A DNA stretch of 45,490 nucleotides from Bacteroidales bacterium. GTDB lineage: Bacteria > Bacteroidota > Bacteroidia > Bacteroidales > UBA932. Of the stretch, positions 35,366 through 44,142 are shown in pieces. Below the pieces are notes generated by a model. The model saw nothing but the letters and a program-made list of their open reading frames with translations. It did not search any database and had not been told where the DNA came from. Position numbers and translations under genes: made by a program. The stretch lies in assembly GCA_016281315.1 (NCBI GenBank), contig JAEEIJ010000061.1, positions 1 through 45,490 on the forward strand, written 5' to 3'. Every line of letters begins with the position of its first letter. Positions within the stretch are counted from its first letter, which is position 1.

Positions 35366-37297
35366 ATGAAAAGAATCATCACTATAGCAATTCTCATCCT
35401 GCCGGTGCTCTTTGTCGCCTGCGACCCCAATGCCAACCAGGGAAACGGGATCTCGACAAGCGTGGTGCTGAGTATGGATAAAGTGGACATTGAGGTCGGT
35501 CAGAGCGCCACGATTACCGCCAAGGTTCTCCCCGAATCGCTGGGGATGGGCGTGACGTGGAGCGTGATCGACGAGGAATATGCCTCTGTGGAAAATGGCA
35601 CCATCACCGGCAAGGCCCTGGGCGTCACCTATGTGGTGGCGACATCCTCCGACGGATACCAGAAAGCCGCCTGCCTGGTGAGCGTGAATCCGCCCATCAA
35701 TTACAGCGTGTCCATCAAAGATGAAATGGGCCAGCTGCTGAACGCCTTCTACGGCTATCCCGGTATGGTGGAGAAGCTCCAGGTGGAGCCTTCCGACGAA
35801 AAGATCCACACCTATACCTGGAGCGTGGAGGATGAAGCGGTCGCTTCCATTTCCGAGGACGGCACCCTCACCCTGAAGGCATCGGCCAGCAGCGACCCGG
35901 CCTACGTCTACGACGGACAGACCTTCCTGAAGGTGGTCACCGAGGACAACCAGGGCTGCAAGATCCCTATTCGCAGCACCATCCTCAACGGCATCCGCGT
36001 GAATGACGGGCTTTACACGCCCGCCGGCACACCTGCGATCGTACAGAAAGACGGCACTTATACCCTTAACGTCCTCTATGAGGGGGCGATGGGTCCCGCC
36101 GTCATTCCGGCCGATGACTATGTCCTGGAACTGAGCAACACCACGGATTTCACCCTTGAGAAGGCCTCCGGGGAGTACACGGTCACAACCGGTTCCTTGA
36201 CCGGCGTTTCCAGCAAAGTCAGCCTGAGCCTCCCCTGCCAGGCGGAAAAGACGGAAATCGCCCGGCTCAAGATCGATAAGATCTATGCCATCACGGCCCA
36301 GTTCGCCGGGTCTTCCTCATCCACCCTTACCTTTACCTGGACAAAGGGCGTCTCGGAAGATGACGATGTCGCAGCGCCTTATACCCTATATTTATATAAG
36401 GACGAGGACGGCACGGATCTCGAGGCTTCCTTCAGCATTCCTGCCGGTGACGGCTGCTGGAAGGGCGAACAGCCCAGATTCGTGTTATCCGGCCTTGCTC
36501 CCGGAACGAACTACTGGTTCAAGGTGGCCCAGACCGACGACCCGCTCGCGATAGATTCCCCGCTCATTCCCGCCACCACCGACGCCTTCAACATCGTGAT
36601 GGTATCGGCCGATCCCGCTTCCGTGGGAGACATCATCCTGGCGGAAGACTTCGGCCAGATGTGCTGGGGCGCCGATGAAATCACCAAGGCCGCCGGTTAC
36701 GACGTCGCTACTTCCAGCGTGGCGTATAACACGGATACCAAGAAGAGCTTTACAAGCCGCGACGCCGCAGTCTTTGTGAAAACCACGGGGCAGTATGCCC
36801 AGAGAAGTCTCACGGCGCAGGCCGTTGCCAAGAAGGAATCCGGATGCCGGCTTGCCAAGTGGGCCCAGGGTCAGTATGCCCGTATCTACATCGGCCCCGG
36901 ATATCTCTTCCTGAGTACCAAGAGCTACGGAACCCATATCCTCACGCCGCAGCTCACCAGCATCCCGGACGGAATGAGCGCCAAACTGAAGGTCACCATT
37001 CACGCCGCCGGCAAGGCTTCCGGAGGCGAGGCTGCCTTTGCGGTACAGCACGGAGGATCGTTCTATGAGATTTCCCATAGCAACCAGACCAACAAGAACA
37101 AGGTGGATCTCACCAGCAACGTGAAGACCATCACTTTCAACGGCGGCATCAGCAACCTTGAGGAGTTCGAGGTCGTCCTTGACGGCGTGGTTCAGGGAGA
37201 CCGTATCATCTTCGGCCCCACCAGCGAAACCGCTGCCGCCGACAGCAATATGATGCTTATTTCCGATATGACCATAGAGATCCTTGAATTGAATTAA
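35366..37297 (+). CDS. Ig-like/FnIII lipoprotein with AEDF module
   Basis: 643 residues, lipoprotein signal MKRIITIAILILPVLFVAC. Residues about 32-110 are a BIG2-type Ig domain (VGQSATITAKVLPES, VTWSVIDEEYASVENGTITG). A second Ig-like repeat spans 115-215. Residues about 305-405 are FnIII-like (LSGLAPGTNYWFKVAQTD). A module beginning VGDIILAEDFGQMCWGADEI (about 420) runs to the end. This FnIII plus AEDF module recurs twice in the protein encoded at 37461. No catalytic motif is visible; it is probably an adhesive or scaffold surface protein of the cluster. Confidence 0.72.
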   Translation: MKRIITIAILILPVLFVACDPNANQGNGISTSVVLSMDKVDIEVGQSATITAKVLPESLGMGVTWSVIDEEYASVENGTITGKALGVTYVVATSSDGYQKAACLVSVNPPINYSVSIKDEMGQLLNAFYGYPGMVEKLQVEPSDEKIHTYTWSVEDEAVASISEDGTLTLKASASSDPAYVYDGQTFLKVVTEDNQGCKIPIRSTILNGIRVNDGLYTPAGTPAIVQKDGTYTLNVLYEGAMGPAVIPADDYVLELSNTTDFTLEKASGEYTVTTGSLTGVSSKVSLSLPCQAEKTEIARLKIDKIYAITAQFAGSSSSTLTFTWTKGVSEDDDVAAPYTLYLYKDEDGTDLEASFSIPAGDGCWKGEQPRFVLSGLAPGTNYWFKVAQTDDPLAIDSPLIPATTDAFNIVMVSADPASVGDIILAEDFGQMCWGADEITKAAGYDVATSSVAYNTDTKKSFTSRDAAVFVKTTGQYAQRSLTAQAVAKKESGCRLAKWAQGQYARIYIGPGYLFLSTKSYGTHILTPQLTSIPDGMSAKLKVTIHAAGKASGGEAAFAVQHGGSFYEISHSNQTNKNKVDLTSNVKTITFNGGISNLEEFEVVLDGVVQGDRIIFGPTSETAAADSNMMLISDMTIEILELN

Positions 37298-37306
37298 ATA
37301 AACCAT

Positions 37307-37447
37307 ATGATTATGAACACCAAACAATGCTACACTGCGCCGGAGTGCGCGCCAATCACTGTTTGCGAGTGTATGCCGCTGTGCACAAGCGGTAACCTCG
37401 ACCCTATCCAGGACAACACGGATGTCATTGATTGGACCATTCTTTAA
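37307..37447 (+). CDS. Small Cys-rich peptide (46 aa), unknown
   Basis: ATG 37307 to TAA 37447 encodes MIMNTKQCYTAPECAPITVC, then ECMPLCTSGNLDPIQDNTDV and IDWTIL. It has five cysteines and no signal peptide or membrane segment. The start context (aaaccatATG) resembles those of neighbouring genes. It lies 9 bases after one lipoprotein gene and 13 bases before the next, in the same direction. With the peptide at 42129 it shares the layout M-x-K-x-Y-x-x-P, then a Leu/Glu/Cys segment, then an acidic C-terminus. Such short ORFs are common in Bacteroidales and usually unannotated; function is unknown. Confidence 0.6.
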   Translation: MIMNTKQCYTAPECAPITVCECMPLCTSGNLDPIQDNTDVIDWTIL

Positions 37448-37460
37448 ACAGCTCTGCCTT

Positions 37461-40400
37461 ATGAAAAAGACTACAATTATCTCAGTTGCAATCATCAGCA
37501 TATTGGCAACTGTTTCCTGTTCCAAAGGAATTAAAGAGGAAGCCATCGACCCCGGTGTTCCCACCACCCTCCGCGCCACGCTGGAGCCCACCAAGACGGC
37601 TCTGGGCGCCAAGGAAGGCAGCGCCTATCCCAACTATTGGAAGGAAGGCGACCAGATTAGCGTGAACGGCGTCACTTCCCTCGCCCTTGACGCATCGGCC
37701 AACGGGCAGGCCACCGCGGACTTCACGTTCGATCCCGGCGTTTCCACGCCTTACTATGCCGCCTACCCCGCAACGGCCGTCTCAGGTTACAGCGCCGGCA
37801 GCGCGACGCTCACCGTGCCCGCCCAGCAGAATTATGTCGCCGGTTCCTACGACCCCGAGGCATACATTATGGGCGGTAAGAGCACCAGCGCCGGCGTGGT
37901 GGCCCTCAATCCCTGCGTGAGCATCATTCACCTGAGCCTCACCGGTTCCGAGACCATCAGCAGCATTAAGCTCACTGCCGCGGCCGGTTCGGCCCTGAGC
38001 GGCTCGTTCACCACGGACTTCAGCACCTTCACGCCCGCGACGGTTTCCAACGTGGTCGAGATGGTGGGTCCGGCCGATCTTCCCGCGGAATTCTTCATCT
38101 GCGTGCCCTCGGGCCTGAGCGGAAGTTTCGAGGTGGATGTGTTCGACGATGCCAACGGCTTTATGAGCTTCAGCGGGAACATCCCGTCCGACAAAGCGCT
38201 TGCCGCCGGCCAGATGTACTCGTCTCCGCAGATCACCTATACGCCTTCCTATGGACTCCGCATCTCCGCGGAAGGCATCACCAGTTCCACGGCCGTTATC
38301 TGCTGGGACGATTCGGCCAATGCCAATGCCGATGCCTACACCATTGAAGTATACTCCGACGACGCCTGCGCTACGCTGGTAGATAGCTACGCAGTCAATG
38401 CCGGCAATGCCTGCTGGGGCACCGGTACGCCCCGCTTCTGCATCAGCGGCCTCACGGGCGGCACTACCTACTACGTAAAGGTGATTGATACGGACGCCAG
38501 TGTGGAGAGCAATGTCCTTCCGGTTACCACGTCGGCGTTCACGGTTGTGGAAGTTTCTTCCACCCCCGCTGCCGTGGGCGAGGTGATTCTGGCCGAAGAC
38601 TTCAGCGAGTTCCGCTGGGACTGCGACATGATTGGTAACGGCGCCGGCTGGTTCCCCACCACCACGGCGCAGGGAAGCTCCTTTGTGACATTGGATGTGG
38701 ACTCCTTCCAGGCAGCCACAACCTCAAATGAGAAACAGATTGCTCCCCAGCAGAATGCGGTTGATGCCAGCCGTCTGGCCCACTGGGCACAGGGCGCCAA
38801 CCCGCATATGTATGTCCACCCCGGCTATATTAAACTGGTGGGTCAGAGCAAAGTGACGCATATTGTGACGCCTGCCCTTGATAACATTCCGGCCGGAAAA
38901 CTGGCAACCGTTGAGGTAGAAGTGACCGCCAGTGCCTACTATAGCGCGAGCAGCAATTCATACGCCACCACCAACGCCGTAGTGGCCGTCCAGACCGATG
39001 CGCTGAAGGAGCTTACGGAGTATACGGATGCTGATAATAATGCCACCAATACGCTCGACCTCACATCCAATATCCAGAACATTACGCTCCCGGAAGAGAC
39101 CGCCTGGCACACTTACAAAGTGACTCTCTCCAATGTGGTGAAGGGTAACCGCATTGCCTTCGGTGCCGATGCTTCCGTTACCGCCAACAATGCCCGTATG
39201 AATGTGAGCGACATCAAGATTACCGTCAAGGCCCTGGATGATCCTGCCCTTACGGCTAGCCTCAAGAGCGTGTCTTCAAGCACGGCAGCTTTCCGATGGA
39301 CTTACGGCGGCGATGCCGCAGACGATATTGCAAAGGCTTATACCGCATCCCTCTATAGCGATGCTGCCTGCACCAACCTGGTGGTTTCCCATCACTTTGA
39401 GGCCAGTGCCAGCTGCTGGGATGGCAAGATCCCTTGCTTCTCCTTCGGCGGCCTCGCTCCTTCCACCACCTACTGGCTCAAAGTGGAAGACACGGATAAC
39501 GGAACTGTTTCTGATCCCGTCAGCGCCACCACCGAGGCCTTCGAGCCTGTGGATGCAACCACTGTGTCTAACGCCGCAGTCGGTGATGTAATCCTTGCGG
39601 AAGACTTCTCTGAGATTGGCTGGGGGCCGGATGAGTTTGCCGTTGCGGCAGGCTTCATTCCTTCTCCTAAGAATCTGAATGTTCCTTCCGGTGTAAGTCC
39701 TACTGGTGGTTTCGATAGTTACAACGGTACTGGCAATCGAATCTTTGGTACCGGTGTAGACCTTGGCACCAGTCGCCTGTCCAAAGGCTGGGGATTTATC
39801 GGTAATAGCGCAGTTTATCTGAGAAACGCTTATCTGCGAATTACCACCACCGCAAGTGGTGCGCGTACTCACTTGGTGACTCCTGCGCTTTCCGGCATTC
39901 CAGCTGGCAAACTCGCCACAATTGAAGTGACGGTAACTGCGACAAAGCACGAGTCTAATACTAATGATGTTGCTGTCTTTATAGAAAATAACCTTTCATT
40001 AGTCGACCCCACTATAACCGAAACCACCGATGCCAAATATATGAAATACGATGGCGCATCCCTCTCCGGCGGCAGCGCTCTTGGCATCACGAAAGTAAAG
40101 GAGTGGGAAACCAAGACTGTAAGCATTTCCGGGGTAGATTCAGATTGCCGTCTTGCTATTGGATCCTATGAAAATATTGATACCAAGAACCGCTTCAGCA
40201 TCAGCGATGTCAAGGTGATGGTTACCGCACTCGCTGACGACCCCGTTATGAAGATCTACGATAACGCCACCTTCCAGGCGTTCGTGGATGCTGTGGCCGG
40301 TGGCAACAAGACGCTTGATGCCAAGGTGACGGCAAACATCACCCTTGACGCGTCCACCATCGCCGCCTTCTCCTCCATAGAGGATTATGAGGGCACCCTC

Positions 40401-42113
40401 AACGGCAACGGCAAGACCATCACCGGTCTTACGAAGCCTCTGTTCAATGATCTTAAGGGTACGGTTAAAGACCTTACGCTCAATTCTACTCTGAACATTA
40501 CTGATGACCAGCAGGATATCGGCATTTTGGCCAAAGTCCTTTCCGGAACTGTGAAAGGCTGCACTTCCAAGGGAAGCGTTACGTTCAATTTCGCAGGAGG
40601 TATCGATGCTTCAGCATCAAGTGTCGGGGAGCACAGGATCGGAGGTCTTATCGGTCTGGCCGAAAACAGCGGTGCCTCCATAGTTGATTGTACCAACGAG
40701 GCCAGCGTCACCAACGAAACCGTCAGTACCGGTGAAGGAGAGTTGATGGTGGGCGGTATACTTGGAACCTTCTGGGGCACACAGTTCAGTATTTCCGGCT
40801 GCGAGAATTACGGAAACGTATGCAACAATGCAGACTGGAATAAGACTATCTCTGTGGGAGGTATTATCGGTCAGGCAGGTAATTCAGCCGACGCCTCTTG
40901 TGATTTAACCGTATCTAACTGCACCAACAATGGTTCTGTCAGCAATACCGGGGATTGCAGTAGCAACAACTGTGTGGGCGGTATTATTGGCTGGATACGT
41001 TTCGGAACCTATAGCAGTAACTCCAATACCGGTGCTGTTTCAAATTCGGGTAGTGGAAATAGCAACTGCATCGGTGGCGTGTTCGGATATGTCGACAAGA
41101 ACGGCACTTTCCAGAACCACTCCAATAGTGGAACCGTCTCGAATTCCGGCACGTCTTCCAGCACCGGTGCATACAACGGAAACAATGGGAACAGTATCGG
41201 AGGTATCATTGGTTATATGGGCTCTGGCTGTACGATTTCCGGTTATGGAGACAGCGCAGTTTATAAATTCACCAATTCCGGGGATATTTCAAATTCCGGG
41301 GACGCCAAGTTCGTTGCTCTTGGAGGTATATTGGGAAGGAATACCGCAGGCGTTTTCAATATGGCCGGTTCTTCGAGCGTTTATAGTACGAACAGCGGTG
41401 CAATTACTGAAAGCTCCGGGAATTCCAAAGCGAATGGAGGTGCTGTTTGCGTAGGTGGTATTGTCGGTCTGACGTCTACCGCTATTAAGCCGAAATACGC
41501 CCGTAATAGTGGAGCTATCTTGATCACTGGCGAGAAAGGCACATCCGAAACTGCAACTGATATAAAAGTCGGCGGTTGTGGAGGATGGATCAGTAACGCA
41601 CAATTGAACTTTAATAATTGTAGGAACACTGGTAATGTCACTGTCACGGCAACTATCAACAAGGGTAGCCTCTGGGCTGCAGGAATTGTTGGCCTAACTA
41701 AAGATAATACCGCCGTTCATTATTATTGGTATTCCAAGGCCATTATTGATACGCACGAAGCTTCGGTTCAAGGGAACAATTACACTGCCGGTCTGTTGGG
41801 CTCTTACGAGTCGACAAGTGCTAAATCATTTACTATGTATGGATTTAAAGTCGCAGGTACGGTTTGGGGCAATAAGACCACAACAGGTCTTTTCTGCTGC
41901 ACCAGGAATTCCGGTTCCACCTTTACATTCAGAGAACCGTCTTCAAAACCGTGTACGATTGCTCCCGGCACAGTCAGGAAAGATGACACCAACGATGATA
42001 CCGTGAACACAATTGACGACGTTACCATTGGTATCATTGCCGGCGGTTCAGGTTCTTCCTCCGATGTGCCTACCGCTATTGCAGAAGCAAGAATCGTGGT
42101 TGCTGCCTGGTAA
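37461..42113 (+). CDS. Giant surface lipoprotein: fimbrillin-like, FnIII/AEDF x2, GLUG-like beta-helix
   Basis: The start at ATG 37461 gives lipoprotein signal MKKTTIISVAIISILATVSC and 1550 residues. Residues about 30-260 resemble the fimbrillin N-terminal beta domain (PTKTALGAK, YWKEGDQISVNG, VPAQQNYVAGSYDPEAYIM). Two FnIII plus AEDF modules follow (about 263-590 and 593-930; VILAEDFSEFRW, VILAEDFSEIGW). From about 930 a domain ATFQAFVDAVAGGNKTLDAK ... IEDYEGTLNGNGKTITGLTK leads into repeats such as VGGIIGQAGN, CIGGVFGYVDKNG and NSIGGIIGYMGSG, the GLUG-like beta-helix pattern. It probably projects from the cell surface as an adhesin. The repeat section has less biased codons and more A+T than the first half. 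Confidence 0.75.
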   Translation: MKKTTIISVAIISILATVSCSKGIKEEAIDPGVPTTLRATLEPTKTALGAKEGSAYPNYWKEGDQISVNGVTSLALDASANGQATADFTFDPGVSTPYYAAYPATAVSGYSAGSATLTVPAQQNYVAGSYDPEAYIMGGKSTSAGVVALNPCVSIIHLSLTGSETISSIKLTAAAGSALSGSFTTDFSTFTPATVSNVVEMVGPADLPAEFFICVPSGLSGSFEVDVFDDANGFMSFSGNIPSDKALAAGQMYSSPQITYTPSYGLRISAEGITSSTAVICWDDSANANADAYTIEVYSDDACATLVDSYAVNAGNACWGTGTPRFCISGLTGGTTYYVKVIDTDASVESNVLPVTTSAFTVVEVSSTPAAVGEVILAEDFSEFRWDCDMIGNGAGWFPTTTAQGSSFVTLDVDSFQAATTSNEKQIAPQQNAVDASRLAHWAQGANPHMYVHPGYIKLVGQSKVTHIVTPALDNIPAGKLATVEVEVTASAYYSASSNSYATTNAVVAVQTDALKELTEYTDADNNATNTLDLTSNIQNITLPEETAWHTYKVTLSNVVKGNRIAFGADASVTANNARMNVSDIKITVKALDDPALTASLKSVSSSTAAFRWTYGGDAADDIAKAYTASLYSDAACTNLVVSHHFEASASCWDGKIPCFSFGGLAPSTTYWLKVEDTDNGTVSDPVSATTEAFEPVDATTVSNAAVGDVILAEDFSEIGWGPDEFAVAAGFIPSPKNLNVPSGVSPTGGFDSYNGTGNRIFGTGVDLGTSRLSKGWGFIGNSAVYLRNAYLRITTTASGARTHLVTPALSGIPAGKLATIEVTVTATKHESNTNDVAVFIENNLSLVDPTITETTDAKYMKYDGASLSGGSALGITKVKEWETKTVSISGVDSDCRLAIGSYENIDTKNRFSISDVKVMVTALADDPVMKIYDNATFQAFVDAVAGGNKTLDAKVTANITLDASTIAAFSSIEDYEGTLNGNGKTITGLTKPLFNDLKGTVKDLTLNSTLNITDDQQDIGILAKVLSGTVKGCTSKGSVTFNFAGGIDASASSVGEHRIGGLIGLAENSGASIVDCTNEASVTNETVSTGEGELMVGGILGTFWGTQFSISGCENYGNVCNNADWNKTISVGGIIGQAGNSADASCDLTVSNCTNNGSVSNTGDCSSNNCVGGIIGWIRFGTYSSNSNTGAVSNSGSGNSNCIGGVFGYVDKNGTFQNHSNSGTVSNSGTSSSTGAYNGNNGNSIGGIIGYMGSGCTISGYGDSAVYKFTNSGDISNSGDAKFVALGGILGRNTAGVFNMAGSSSVYSTNSGAITESSGNSKANGGAVCVGGIVGLTSTAIKPKYARNSGAILITGEKGTSETATDIKVGGCGGWISNAQLNFNNCRNTGNVTVTATINKGSLWAAGIVGLTKDNTAVHYYWYSKAIIDTHEASVQGNNYTAGLLGSYESTSAKSFTMYGFKVAGTVWGNKTTTGLFCCTRNSGSTFTFREPSSKPCTIAPGTVRKDDTNDDTVNTIDDVTIGIIAGGSGSSSDVPTAIAEARIVVAAW

Positions 42114-42128
42114 TATAATATTTGCTAT

Positions 42129-42254
42129 ATGAAAAAAGAATACAAAACCCCTGTGGCAGAGCAAGTGCCACTGCTCACGGAACAGTCTCTTTGTCAGACT
42201 TCTGTCGAAAAGTACCTGATTATCTCAGGAGAGTTTGACCCGGATTCCGATTAA
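42129..42254 (+). CDS. Small peptide (41 aa), unknown, second of a pair
   Basis: ATG 42129 to TAA 42254 encodes MKKEYKTPVAEQVPLLTEQS, then LCQTSVEKYLIISGEFDPDS and D. It lies 15 bases after the giant lipoprotein stop and 18 bases before the next gene. The layout (basic N-terminus with Tyr and Pro, central LLTEQSLC, acidic end) parallels the 37307 peptide. No signal peptide. It may be a precursor peptide, a small structural subunit or a regulator; sequence alone does not decide. Confidence 0.6.
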   Translation: MKKEYKTPVAEQVPLLTEQSLCQTSVEKYLIISGEFDPDSD

Positions 42255-42272
42255 GGGATGGAGGGAACGATT

Positions 42273-44135
42273 ATGATGAAAAATATGTTGAAATATGGAC
42301 TCCTCCTCGCCCTTACGGGAGGTCTCCTATGCGCCTGTAAATCCGACCCTGTGCCCGCACAGCCGGAGGGCGTATTTATCCTGAGCGCCGGTCTGCCCGA
42401 CGATACGCAGGTCAGCAAGACGGCGCTGGGCACGGTGGGTGCCGTTAATGAGGAAGTCAAAATCCTCTGGAAGGCCGGCGACAAGATTTCCGTGAACGGC
42501 AACCTCTCCGAAGCGGTATCCGCTGCGGACGATGGGGAAAGCGTCGTCGAATTCACCGTGAGCGGTTCGCCCTCGGCCCCTTACCGGGTGCTCTATCCCG
42601 GCAATTCCTCGACGAATGTGCTCACACTGCCCGCCACGCAGAACTATGTGGCGAATAGCTTCGACGGCTCCGCGGCGGCCACTTACGGCATGGCGACGCT
42701 CAGAAACGGCAAGTACAGCACTTCGCTGAAGAACTTCTGCGGCATTATCCGCTTTGCCCTAAACGGCAGTGCGACGCTGGACAGGATTGAGTTGAACAGC
42801 CTGGGCTCCGAGAAGCTCTACGGCAGTTTCACCATTACCAACTTCGAAACGGGCGCGTTTACTGACGAGAACGCCACCGCCGGAACGCTCACCTACAGCT
42901 TCGGCTCCGGCCTTACCCTCAGCAATACGGACACGTATGTCTACGTGGCTCTTCCCGCTCAGACTTATGCCTCCGGTATCGAGGCTCTGGTGTACCAGGC
43001 CGATGGCGCCTTTATGCGCCTGAAGTTCTGGGGCAGCGGGAAAACGCTCGCGAGCAATGCCCTTGTGACATTTGAAAGCAAGTCTTTTGCGGCCGGTCGC
43101 ACGGAGAACCTCGTCGAAATCAACAGCCTCACTGCTGAAGCGGGTGGTGAACCCACCGCCGAAGCTCCTGGCATCACGGTGGCAACTTACAATGTGATGA
43201 GGCTGGATGATGATAACCGTCCGGCTGCGGCAACAACCGGAGACAGCAACGGTAAAATCGCCCGTCCCGCAAATGCTATAGTCAAGGACTGCACCGCGAT
43301 GCAGACAGCTCTTGGCCTGGCGATCTACAATACGGCGGCTGACTTGATCGGTTTCAATGAAATCGGCGACAATATGTATGCTTCGGGCCAGGCTTATTCC
43401 CTGGAGGATATAGCCGCAGCCCAGGGCGCTTCCTATACCTGGAAGCTCAACTTCCCCGGCTCTGAATCCGGCAATTATCACTATTGCAACGGCTTTGCAT
43501 ACAAGTCATCTGTTCTTACTTGCAACGAATCCGGCAAGGCGTGGCTGCGTTACAACAGCGAGTCATACTCTACATCAAGCGCAACCAATTCCGGCGACCC
43601 TAACCGCTTTGTCGTTTGGGCTAAGTTCACCCACAAGGTTTCCAATAAGGTGTTCTATTTCTTCGTAACCCAGCTTCCTACCTATGGGCAGGATGGTGGC
43701 AGCGGTACCAGCAACACCAATATGTCCGGCGGCGTCAATGCCTTCGCTACGGCAAAGGCAGGTTCATATCCCCAGATTCTTGTTGGTGATATGAACTCCG
43801 CTCCAGGACATAACAACCAGGCTGGCTATAATAAGCTCAAGGTCTACTGGACTGACGCCTATGAGGCAGTAAGTGCAGCCGGCAATCTGGCGGCATTCTA
43901 CAATACCTATTCAGGGACGCAGTCCGGCACAGGTGATACTTATCTGTATTCGATTCTACAGTTTACGAAGAATCACCCCGAGCGCCGTATCGACCATATC
44001 ATGACCCACGGAGCCTGCACGGCCCAGTCCTACAGAACGGTGCGCAACGTCTATGAGTTCGGTTCCGGAGAGGACGCAGTAACCTGCTCTCCTTCCGATC
44101 ATCTTCCTGTAGTAAGTTACATCACACTTGACTAA
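42273..44135 (+). CDS. Fimbrillin-like domain fused to EEP hydrolase, EEP-2
   Basis: Start at ATG 42273, giving MMKNMLKYGLLLALTGGLLCAC (lipobox LCAC) and 620 residues. Residues about 30-285 match the N-terminal domain of the flanking lipoproteins (SKTALGTVG, LWKAGDKISVNG, LPATQNYVANSFDG). Residues about 300-620 are an EEP hydrolase: TVATYNVMR, LIGFNEIGDNMY (metal-binding Glu), FVTQLPTYG, ILVGDMNSAPG, RRIDHIMTHG and SPSDHLPVVSY (Asp609, His610). A surface-displayed phosphoesterase or nuclease is implied. It shares the enzyme class with EEP-1 at the head of the cluster, but the sequences are clearly different. Confidence 0.87.
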   Translation: MMKNMLKYGLLLALTGGLLCACKSDPVPAQPEGVFILSAGLPDDTQVSKTALGTVGAVNEEVKILWKAGDKISVNGNLSEAVSAADDGESVVEFTVSGSPSAPYRVLYPGNSSTNVLTLPATQNYVANSFDGSAAATYGMATLRNGKYSTSLKNFCGIIRFALNGSATLDRIELNSLGSEKLYGSFTITNFETGAFTDENATAGTLTYSFGSGLTLSNTDTYVYVALPAQTYASGIEALVYQADGAFMRLKFWGSGKTLASNALVTFESKSFAAGRTENLVEINSLTAEAGGEPTAEAPGITVATYNVMRLDDDNRPAAATTGDSNGKIARPANAIVKDCTAMQTALGLAIYNTAADLIGFNEIGDNMYASGQAYSLEDIAAAQGASYTWKLNFPGSESGNYHYCNGFAYKSSVLTCNESGKAWLRYNSESYSTSSATNSGDPNRFVVWAKFTHKVSNKVFYFFVTQLPTYGQDGGSGTSNTNMSGGVNAFATAKAGSYPQILVGDMNSAPGHNNQAGYNKLKVYWTDAYEAVSAAGNLAAFYNTYSGTQSGTGDTYLYSILQFTKNHPERRIDHIMTHGACTAQSYRTVRNVYEFGSGEDAVTCSPSDHLPVVSYITLD

Positions 44136-44142
44136 TTGCCTT

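Noticed and set aside
25942..44135. Classical polysaccharide utilisation locus
   Set aside because: SusC and SusD are present but no glycoside hydrolase, lyase, esterase of glycan type or sulfatase was recognised; the only enzymes are two EEP hydrolases.
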